This document shows positions 33,852-39,896 of a DNA stretch of 39,896 nucleotides, piece by piece. Positions within the stretch are counted from its first letter, which is position 1; every line of letters starts with the position of its first letter. The translations under genes and the position numbers were made by a program. This stretch comes from Archangiaceae bacterium (GTDB taxonomy: Bacteria > Myxococcota > Myxococcia > Myxococcales > Myxococcaceae), in NCBI GenBank assembly GCA_016879935.1, contig JAACJQ010000057.1, forward strand, positions 1-39,896. The letters run 5' to 3'. Below the pieces are notes generated by a model. The model saw nothing but the letters and a program-made list of their open reading frames with translations. It was not told the DNA's origin and ran no database searches.

Positions 33852-36152
33852 ATGAGCAGCATTCTCGTCATCAACGCGGCCGGCCGCGAGACGCGTGTCG
33901 CGCTGGTCGAAAACGGTGGAATCGCTGAGTTCTATCTCGAGCGAAAGAAGGACAAGGGAATCGTCGGCAATGTCTACAAGGGCCGCGTCACGCGCGTGCT
34001 CCCGGGCATGCAGGCCGCCTTCGTCGACATCGGAGAAGAGAAGGCGGCGTTTCTCTACGTCGGCGACGTGCTCTTCGACCCCGATGTGACGCGTCATCAG
34101 TTCGACCTCACCGAGGGCGAGCACGACGAAGACGTCAACGAGGTGCCGGAAGAGAACGATCACGACGTTCCTCAACCGTCGCCGTCGTCACCGAACCCCG
34201 AAGGCAGCATCGCGGCCGCGCCTCCAAGCGAGACCGTCGCGGCTCCTGAAGGCAGCGCTCCCGTCGAAGCGGCTCCCGTCGCGGGCGCCGAAGTCGTTCA
34301 GGCCGCCGTCGCCGATGCGCAGGCCACGCCCACGGGCGCCGAGGTCGTCGAGGCCGCGAAAGATCTCGCTGCCACGCCGTCGGGCGCCGAGGTCGTTCAA
34401 GCGGCTGTCGCTGATGCGGCTCCGGTCGCCGAGGCTGCTCCCGCCGCTGAGGCCGCTGCTGCCGTCGAAGGCGCACCTGCTCCCGCTGCCGAGGCCGCTC
34501 CCATCGTCGAGGGGACGGTCGAAGTGCCGCGCTCCCAGGCGCCGCGCGATCTGAAGCTCAAGGAACAGAAGCCCCAGCACCAGCACCAGAAGAAGGAGCG
34601 CAAGCCCGAGCACGCCCCCCGCAAGGAGGCGAAGATCGAGAACCTGCTCAAGGTCGGCCAGGAAGTGATGGTGCAGGTCTCGAAGGACCCGATCGGCACC
34701 AAGGGCGCGCGCGTCACCTCGCACATCTCGATTCCCGGCCGTCACCTCGTGTTCATGCCGACCGTCGATCACGTCGGCATCAGCCGCCGCATCGGCAACG
34801 AGAAGGAGCGCCGCCGTCTGCGCGAGATCGTCGATCGCCTGCGCCCGCCCGGAACCGGCTTCATCGTGCGCACCGTCGCCGAGAACGTGCCCAGCGAGAA
34901 GCTCGAGGCCGACATCCGCTTCCTCATCGAGGTGTGGAACGAGACCGTTCGCAAGAGCGAGAAGACGCACCGCGCTGGCCTCGTTCACCCCGACCTCGAC
35001 CTCATTCTCCGCGCGACCCGCGACCTCTTCGCTCAGGACGTCGAGCAGCTCATCATCGACGACCGTGACGAGTACGAGCGCGTGCTCGGCTTCGTGATGG
35101 CGCAGGACCCGGCCCTCAAGGAGCGCGTGAAGCTGCACGAAGGTGAAGAGCCGATCTTCGACGCCTTCGGCATCGAGGAGGAGATCAAGCGCGCCTCGGC
35201 CCGCAAGGTGTGGCTCAAGTCGGGCGGCTACCTGATCATCGATCAGGCTGAAGCGCTCACCGCCATCGACGTGAACTCGGGCCGCTACGTCGGCAAGAAG
35301 AACCTCGAAGACACGATCCTCAAGATCAACACCGAGGCGTCGAAGGAGATCGTCTACCAGCTCCGTCTGCGCAACATCGGCGGCATCATCATCTGCGACT
35401 TCATCGACATGGAGAAGCAGCAGAACCGCGACAAGGTCTTCAAGTCGCTCCAGGAAGCGCTGGGCCGCGACAAGGCGAAGACGAACGTACTGCGCATCAG
35501 CGAGCTCGGCCTCGTCGAGATGACCCGCAAGCGCGTGCGCGAGTCGCTCGGCCGCGTGCTCCACGAAGACTGCGGCTACTGCAACGGCCAGGGCAGCGTG
35601 AAGTCGGCCACCACGGTCGCCTACGAGATCTTCCGCGAGCTGCGCCGCTCGGGCCCTGCGTACAAGGACCCGACCCTCGTCGTGCAGTGCCAGACGGAGG
35701 TCTCGAACGTGCTGCAGGGTGAAGAGCGCGATGAGCTTCGCCACCTGATGGATCGCTACAACAAGACCATTCAGGTGCGCGCCCAGCAGCAGTACCACCG
35801 CGAGCAGTACGACATCTACGCGCGGCCTGTCAGCGGCGTCGAACTCAAGGTCGCGACCAGCGTCGTCGAGTTCGAGGCGAGTGGTGGCCCGGCGCGCAAG
35901 CCCCAGAACCAGGAGTCGAACCGCTTCGAGCAGCGTGGCGGTGGTGGTGGCGGTGGCGGTGGCGAGCGCGGAGGTGGTGGTGGCGGCGGCGGCGGCGGCG
36001 ACCGCGGCAATCGACGCAACCGCAATGGGCGTGGTGGTGGAGGGGGTGGGGGCGGCGGTGGCGGCAACCGCAATCAGAATCAGCCCCGGCCGTCGGCGCC
36101 TCAGCAGGGCGGCGGTGGTGGTCGCGACGACGGCCTCGCTTCAGGAGAGTGA
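33852..36152 (+). CDS. rne: Ribonuclease E/G
   Basis: RNase E/G cuts AU-rich single-stranded RNA in mRNA decay and rRNA processing. The 766-residue protein starts at ATG 33852 (SSILVINAAGRETRVALVEN), with the S1 region NVYKGRVTRVLPGMQAAFVD. The S1 domain is then interrupted at about residues 76-265 by a Glu/Ala/Pro-rich insertion that contains a threefold GAEVV(Q/E)AA motif and a basic KPQHQHQKKERKPEHAPRKE. The catalytic Asp pair is D473 (AIDVNSG) and D516 (ICDFIDM), 43 apart as D303 and D346 in E. coli. The zinc link is C574-G-Y-C577, again at the E. coli spacing. The tail from about 695 is nearly all Gly with Arg/Asn (an RGG-like RNA-binding end). No E. coli-type degradosome scaffold is seen. 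Could also be named rng. Confidence 0.93.
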   Translation: MSSILVINAAGRETRVALVENGGIAEFYLERKKDKGIVGNVYKGRVTRVLPGMQAAFVDIGEEKAAFLYVGDVLFDPDVTRHQFDLTEGEHDEDVNEVPEENDHDVPQPSPSSPNPEGSIAAAPPSETVAAPEGSAPVEAAPVAGAEVVQAAVADAQATPTGAEVVEAAKDLAATPSGAEVVQAAVADAAPVAEAAPAAEAAAAVEGAPAPAAEAAPIVEGTVEVPRSQAPRDLKLKEQKPQHQHQKKERKPEHAPRKEAKIENLLKVGQEVMVQVSKDPIGTKGARVTSHISIPGRHLVFMPTVDHVGISRRIGNEKERRRLREIVDRLRPPGTGFIVRTVAENVPSEKLEADIRFLIEVWNETVRKSEKTHRAGLVHPDLDLILRATRDLFAQDVEQLIIDDRDEYERVLGFVMAQDPALKERVKLHEGEEPIFDAFGIEEEIKRASARKVWLKSGGYLIIDQAEALTAIDVNSGRYVGKKNLEDTILKINTEASKEIVYQLRLRNIGGIIICDFIDMEKQQNRDKVFKSLQEALGRDKAKTNVLRISELGLVEMTRKRVRESLGRVLHEDCGYCNGQGSVKSATTVAYEIFRELRRSGPAYKDPTLVVQCQTEVSNVLQGEERDELRHLMDRYNKTIQVRAQQQYHREQYDIYARPVSGVELKVATSVVEFEASGGPARKPQNQESNRFEQRGGGGGGGGGERGGGGGGGGGGDRGNRRNRNGRGGGGGGGGGGGNRNQNQPRPSAPQQGGGGGRDDGLASGE

Positions 36153-36155
36153 CCG

Positions 36156-36476
36156 ATGGCCAAGACGGTGGAGCGGCGGATCTCGGTTCGCAAGACGATC
36201 AACCACGAGTTCGCCTCGGTCGACGAGTTCATCAACGAATACGTCACCAACATCAGCCGCTCCGGCGTCTTCATTCGCTCCGATGAGCCGTTGCCCATCG
36301 GTACGCGCGTGAACCTTCGCTTCACCGTCATCAACGACGAGCTCGAGACCATCGAAGGGCTCGGCGAAGTCGTGCGCGTCGTCGAGAAGGGGCGTCAGAA
36401 GGGCATGGGCGTGGTGTTCGTCGAGCTCTCGCAGGTCTCGCGGGAGCTGATCGAGCGCATTCTCGTGCGCCGGTGA
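36156..36476 (+). CDS. PilZ-domain protein (c-di-GMP type)
   Basis: A 106-residue single PilZ domain protein. ERRISVRKTINHEF gives the arginine motif at the N-terminus, and VTNISRSGVFIRSDEPLPIG the N-x-S-x-x-G motif, together expected for c-di-GMP binding. It has LNLRF-like (VNLRFTVINDELETIEGLGE) and GMGVVFVELSQVSRELIERI, like the Myxococcus PilZ subtype TIGR02266. Three bases after the RNase E/G stop, seven before the YihY-type gene, so probably co-transcribed with both. A role in linking c-di-GMP to RNA turnover is possible only from position. Confidence 0.85.
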   Translation: MAKTVERRISVRKTINHEFASVDEFINEYVTNISRSGVFIRSDEPLPIGTRVNLRFTVINDELETIEGLGEVVRVVEKGRQKGMGVVFVELSQVSRELIERILVRR

Positions 36477-36482
36477 GTCATC

Positions 36483-37796
36483 GTGGAGACGACGCCCGAC
36501 ACGCCGACGGAGCCAGTCACCACACCGGCCCCCGCCCAGCCGTCGGCTTCGTCGAAGTCGCTCACGGTGAAGGGGTTGTGGCGCCTGCTCGTCGCGGTGG
36601 TCGTCGGCTATCGCGGTGAGAAGCTCGCGCTTCGTGCCGGCAACCTCACCTTCATCACGCTGACGTCGCTGGTGCCGCTCGCGGCCGTCATTCTGGCGCT
36701 GCTCCACGCGTTCGGTTCGACCCAGGTCGAGGCGCTCGTCATCAAGTTCTTCGAAGATCTGCTGAACCCCGGCGGTCGTGCTCAGGCGGAGCGCGCGTTG
36801 CGGGAGTTCAAGGCCGCAGCGAACTCCCCCACCGGCTCAAGCCTCTCGTTCCTCGTGCTGCTCGTGTCGTCGGGCGTGATGCTCAGGCACCTCGACGCCT
36901 CGCTCAACGACGTCTGGGCCGTACGCCGCTCGCGGCCGATTCTGGGAACCCTCGGGCTCTATCTGGGCGTGCTCATCGTCGGCCCCATCGCGATGGCGCT
37001 GTCGTTGCTCGGCAGCGACGGCATGAAGCGCGTGCTGCTGCTCGTGAACTTCCCGCTCTCGGGCGCCGCCTTCACGCTCGGCGCGATCATCTCGGCGATG
37101 ATCGTCTTCACGCTGCTCTACAAGATCGCTCCGCACGCGCACGTGCCGTGGCGGTCGGCGCTCATCGGCGGCGCGACGGCCGGCGTCGCGTGGGAAGTCG
37201 CCCGACACGTCTACGGCACCATCGCGAGCATCTTCTTCTCTGCCAACGCCGTGTACGGCTCGCTCGGCATCGCGCCGCTGTTCCTCACCTGGGTCTACGT
37301 CAGCTGGTACGTCATTCTGAGCGGCGCGCGCCTCGCCTACGCCGTCGAGCACGCCGACTTTCACGACGAGTTCCGCGACATCTCGGCGCACCCGCGCAGT
37401 GACGAGCTCATCGCCACACGCATCGCGCAGCTCGTCGCGCGTGCTCGGGTCGCTCAGGTGCCAGGCCCCGCATCGCTCGGCCTCGCGATTCAGCTGCGGT
37501 TGCCCACGCAGCGCATCGAAGAATCAGTCGACCGACTGCTCAAAGCGGGGCTGGTGAAGCTCGAAGCGGGCGCCCTCATTCCAGCGAAGGACCTGGTCGA
37601 TCTCACCGTCGCCGACATCTCACTTGCGGTCGGCGGAGCCGCACGAACCCTTCATCGCGAGCGCCTCTCCCGCACGGGCCAGTTCGACGCCGCCGCTGCC
37701 CTGTTCGAGGCTGCCGACGAGGTAAGTGTCGAGAAACTCAAGAAAATCACCTGGGCAGACCTCGCGCTGCTGCCAGAGCATGAGCCAAAAGCGTAG
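36483..37796 (+). CDS. YihY/UPF0761-family membrane protein with C-terminal extension
   Basis: A 437-residue protein from GTG 36483. A Pro/Thr-rich head of about 28 residues leads into the YihY (BrkB-like) domain with about six membrane segments. It includes ALRAGNLTFITLTSLVPLAA (the conserved Ala-x-x-Leu-Thr-Phe-type start of the family), MLRHLDASLNDVWAVRRSRP, HVPWRSALIGGATAGVAWEV and ANAVYGSLGIAPLFLTWVYV. The C-terminal 130 residues, from about 305, are soluble and helical (ELIATRIAQLVARARVAQVP, RIEESVDRLLKAGLVKLEAG), resembling a winged-helix arrangement. The family was once called RNase BN in error; its true function is not known. Follows the PilZ gene by six bases. Confidence 0.8.
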   Translation: METTPDTPTEPVTTPAPAQPSASSKSLTVKGLWRLLVAVVVGYRGEKLALRAGNLTFITLTSLVPLAAVILALLHAFGSTQVEALVIKFFEDLLNPGGRAQAERALREFKAAANSPTGSSLSFLVLLVSSGVMLRHLDASLNDVWAVRRSRPILGTLGLYLGVLIVGPIAMALSLLGSDGMKRVLLLVNFPLSGAAFTLGAIISAMIVFTLLYKIAPHAHVPWRSALIGGATAGVAWEVARHVYGTIASIFFSANAVYGSLGIAPLFLTWVYVSWYVILSGARLAYAVEHADFHDEFRDISAHPRSDELIATRIAQLVARARVAQVPGPASLGLAIQLRLPTQRIEESVDRLLKAGLVKLEAGALIPAKDLVDLTVADISLAVGGAARTLHRERLSRTGQFDAAAALFEAADEVSVEKLKKITWADLALLPEHEPKA

Positions 37797-37801
37797 GTTT
37801 C

Positions 37802-37831
37802 TTGCGAGGTTGGGTGTTCCGTGGGTAGCAT
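37802..37831 (+). promoter_or_regulatory. Possible promoter of the HU/IHF gene
   Basis: TTGCGA (37802-37807) and TAGCAT (37826-37831) are 18 bases apart, which gives a fair sigma-70 type match. It lies 55 bases before the GTG start. No other clear pair is seen in the 89-base gap. Moderate to low support. Confidence 0.35.
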
Positions 37832-37885
37832 TCCCGAAAGCCCAGTGGTTCCGGGCCTCTCGACCCGATCTCTAGGGGGTACTCG

Positions 37886-38209
37886 GTGCTGAAATCCGAC
37901 CTCGTCAACATCCTGGTGCAGAAGAAGGGCGTCACGCAGAAGCAGGCTGAAGCCACCGTCGACGTCATCTTCAACGCGATGAAGGATGCGCTCGTCGCGG
38001 GCGAGAACATCGAGATTCGCGGCCTCGGTGCTTTTCACGTGAAGCACTACGGCGCGTATCAGGGCCGCAACCCGAAGACCGGTGAGCCGATTCCGGTGAA
38101 GGCCAAGCGCGGCATTCGCTTCCGTGCCGGCAAAGAGCTGAAGGATCGCGTGAATCGCCCGGGTCCTGACGGCAAGGTGCCGCCGCTCCCCTCGTCGAAC
38201 ACGCCCTGA
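37886..38209 (+). CDS. HU/IHF-family DNA-binding protein
   Basis: A 107-residue nucleoid protein that bends DNA. The GTG at 37886 follows AGGGGGT (37874-37880). It has MLKSDLVNILVQKKGVTQKQ, AEATVDVIFNAMKDALVAGE, then IEIRGLGAFHVKHYGAYQGR. The beta-arm tip GRNPKTGEPIPVKAKRGIRF is typical of this family, including the Pro that intercalates DNA. The last 15 residues (NRPGPDGKVPPLPSSNTP) are a Pro-rich extension beyond the usual 90-95 residues. It resembles IHF-beta or HU; which, cannot be settled from sequence alone. A strong hairpin terminator follows. Confidence 0.93.
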   Translation: MLKSDLVNILVQKKGVTQKQAEATVDVIFNAMKDALVAGENIEIRGLGAFHVKHYGAYQGRNPKTGEPIPVKAKRGIRFRAGKELKDRVNRPGPDGKVPPLPSSNTP

Positions 38210-38231
38210 CGTCGGCTCGTTCTCGACAGCA

Positions 38232-38275
38232 CGATGCCCCGGCAACCGAACTGGTGACCGGGGCATCGGTGTTTC
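38232..38275 (+). terminator. Rho-independent terminator after the HU/IHF gene
   Basis: CGATGCCCCGG (38232-38242) pairs perfectly over 11 bases with CCGGGGCATCG (38258-38268). Within the 15-base loop ACC and GGT can extend it. GTGTTTC follows, much like the GTGTTTTC after ftsZ. It may also stop the minus-strand export gene, which ends at 38284. Confidence 0.8.
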
Positions 38276-38283
38276 TGGCGTGC

Positions 38284-39896
38284 TCAGTGCGCGACTGGGG
38301 CGAGCCGGCCGACGGGCCGAACCTGCAGCTCGGGGTCGAGCTCGGCGAACGTGAGCACGGCCACCTCTGGGAAGGCGCCCTCGACGAGCTTCTTGAGCAG
38401 CCGGCGAACGTCGGGCGACGCGAGCAGCACTGCGCGGCCCTGGCGCGCGACCGACTTCATGCCCTCGAGAATCGCGCCGGCTTCGCGGGGATCGATCGCC
38501 TGACCGGCGGTGCGCAGCGTCTCCTCGATGCCGGGATCGACGAGGTACGCAAAGAGCGACCCCGACGGCGCGTACTGGTGCGAGATCTGCCGCGCGAGCG
38601 CCTGACGGCACCGATCGGCCAGCTGCATCGCATCGCCCGCCGTGCTCGGAGACACGAGCGCGTCGAGAATCGCCTTCAGGTTGCGAACGCTCACCTGCTC
38701 GCCGAGCAGCTTCTTCAACACGTCGGTCATCAGCGGCAGCGGCACCTTCACGAGCGCTTCCTTCACGAGCGCGCCGTGCGTGGCTTCGATGGCCGAGAGC
38801 GCTGACTGCACCTCCTGAACGCCGAGGAACTGGTGCGCGCGTTTGCGCAGCTGCAGCACGAGGTGCTCGCAGACGTACTCGCGAGCCGAGAGCAACGGCA
38901 CCTGGCCCGCACGGGCCTTCGCCTCGTCAGCGGCCGGAACCATCGTGAGCGCCCGACCCAGGCCCGATTCGGGCAGCGGCGTGCCCACGATGCCCATGAC
39001 CTGCAGGTCGCCAACCGACATCGGGGTCACGAAGCGCAGCTCGCCGATGCTCCCGCGACCAGCAGGAATCTCGTCGATCGACAGTGCCCAGCTGCTGGAA
39101 GGGAGCGGCGCTCCAGTGCGAACGCGGAAGCCTGGCAGCTTCACACCGAGGTCCTGGTGCACGCGCTCGCGAACGGTGTCGAGGTCGTTCTTCACGAACT
39201 GGCCGTCGAGCTCTTCGACCAGCCACGTGAGATCGGCCGAGAGGTCGAGCGTCAGCGGCGAAACGCCAGGGTTCAGCTCGGGGCCCTTCTTCTCGCCAGC
39301 AGGCCCCGAGGCGTTCGCCGATTTCGTCACGCTGTTCGACGGGGCTTTCGGCTGGTCCTGCACGCGCTTGAGCCCGAAGCCGACCGCGATGAGCGCCGCC
39401 GCGATGAGCACGAACGTGAGGTGGGGCATGCCCGGCATCAGCGCGAGCGCCAGACACAGCCCGGCGACGACGAAGAGCGCCTTCCACTGGCCGAAGAACT
39501 GCGACCCGATGTCACTGCCGAGCGAGGCCTCTTCGGTCTCCGAGGCCACTCGGGTGACGACGAGGCCGGCAGCGACGGCGATGCACAACGACGGGATCTG
39601 CGAGACGAGGCCGTCACCGATGGAGATGAGCGCGTAGGTGCCCGCCGCCTCGGCCGCGGTCATGCCGTTCTGGAGCGTGCCGATGACGATGCCGCCGATG
39701 AGGTTGACCGCGGTGATGACCAGACCGGCGATGACGTCGCCCTTCACGAACTTCATGGCGCCGTCCATCGAGCCGAAGAGCTGCGACTCACGCTCGAGGT
39801 CTCGGCGGCGCGCGCGGGCCTGGTCCTGCGTGATGGCTCCGGCGCGAAGGTCGGCGTCGATCGACATCTGCTTGCCCGGCATCGCGTCGAGCGTGA
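38284..39896 (-). CDS. Type III export gate protein, FlhA/SctV family (cut by right edge)
   Basis: About 537 codons of a minus-strand gene whose start is beyond the window; the ATG at 39882 is internal, as the frame continues (TLDAMPGKQMSIDADLRAGA). That block with RDLERESQLFGSMDGAMKF, VKGDVIAGLVITAVNLIGG, and YALISIGDGLVSQIPSLCIA is the conserved membrane part of FlhA and SctV (LcrD/HrcV/EscV). Two further membrane segments come next, then a cytosolic domain of about 330 residues, including LLSAREYVCEHLVLQLRKRA and QALARQISHQYAPSGSLFAY. It forms the nonameric ring that receives substrates under the export pore. Flagellar or injectisome identity is not decided here because the neighbours are outside the window. 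The terminator at 38232 may be shared. Confidence 0.85.
   Translation of the reverse strand, partial: TLDAMPGKQMSIDADLRAGAITQDQARARRRDLERESQLFGSMDGAMKFVKGDVIAGLVITAVNLIGGIVIGTLQNGMTAAEAAGTYALISIGDGLVSQIPSLCIAVAAGLVVTRVASETEEASLGSDIGSQFFGQWKALFVVAGLCLALALMPGMPHLTFVLIAAALIAVGFGLKRVQDQPKAPSNSVTKSANASGPAGEKKGPELNPGVSPLTLDLSADLTWLVEELDGQFVKNDLDTVRERVHQDLGVKLPGFRVRTGAPLPSSSWALSIDEIPAGRGSIGELRFVTPMSVGDLQVMGIVGTPLPESGLGRALTMVPAADEAKARAGQVPLLSAREYVCEHLVLQLRKRAHQFLGVQEVQSALSAIEATHGALVKEALVKVPLPLMTDVLKKLLGEQVSVRNLKAILDALVSPSTAGDAMQLADRCRQALARQISHQYAPSGSLFAYLVDPGIEETLRTAGQAIDPREAGAILEGMKSVARQGRAVLLASPDVRRLLKKLVEGAFPEVAVLTFAELDPELQVRPVGRLAPVAH

Noticed and set aside
35937-36060. GGT/GGC runs resembling a microsatellite or repeat array
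   Set aside because: They code the glycine-rich tail of RNase E/G and do not form an independent repeat or CRISPR.

Overview
The window is GC-rich chromosomal DNA that reads as a myxobacterium (Myxococcota, probably Myxococcales). The pointers are a DUF2378/TIGR02265-type protein (a family described from Myxococcus paralogues), a C-terminal tail of MYXO-CTERM type, a Ser/Thr kinase of the GGMAEIF kind, several Cys-rich lipoproteins, PilZ proteins, and a type III export gate protein. I see no phage, insertion sequence, CRISPR array, tRNA or rRNA. The assignment is inference from protein families, not from a marker gene.

Layout. (1) 1-250: N-terminus of a kinase on the minus strand, running off the left edge. 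(2) 440-6209: six plus-strand genes, nearly all overlapping or abutting. They encode a secreted MYXO-CTERM protein, a lipoprotein with ten hexapeptide repeats, an App1-like phosphatase, a lipoprotein, a 40-residue membrane protein and an unknown protein. (3) 6213-8820: a minus-strand lipoprotein plus DUF2378 pair, a secreted plus-strand protein and a minus-strand double PilZ protein. (4) 8972-27138: a complete division and cell wall (dcw) cluster with its own promoter, a probable MraZ operator and a closing terminator. Its order is mraZ, a STAS gene, rsmH, ftsL, ftsI (with a PASTA domain), murE, murF, mraY, murD, ftsW, murG, murC, murB, ftsQ, ftsA, ftsZ. No ddl gene lies in it. (5) 27195-29694: four minus-strand membrane or unknown genes. 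(6) 29745-33501: DUF4159 and VWA membrane proteins, acylphosphatase and a DUF3052-like protein. (7) 33502-38275: a long leader, an RNase E/G with a large insertion and a glycine-rich tail, a PilZ protein, a YihY-like protein and an HU/IHF protein with a terminator. (8) 38284-39896: C-terminal two thirds or more of an FlhA/SctV export gate, running off the right edge.

The dcw cluster makes lipid II from UDP-MurNAc precursors (MurB, C, D, E, F, MraY, MurG) and polymerises it at the septum (FtsW, FtsI), with FtsQ/FtsL as scaffold and FtsZ/FtsA as cytoskeleton. Almost all genes from rsmH to murB overlap or are a few bases apart. The exceptions are the borders of ftsQ, ftsA and ftsZ, and these hold the most unusual signals. 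A near-identical 34-40 base structured element occurs twice, once at the 5' end of ftsQ and once just before ftsZ. Tandem hairpins, one with a GNRA-type tetraloop, precede ftsA, and a perfect 8-bp GC stem precedes ftsZ. I propose these as post-transcriptional control points (or as a small dispersed repeat) setting the expression of the last three division genes. This is the best candidate here for something undescribed.
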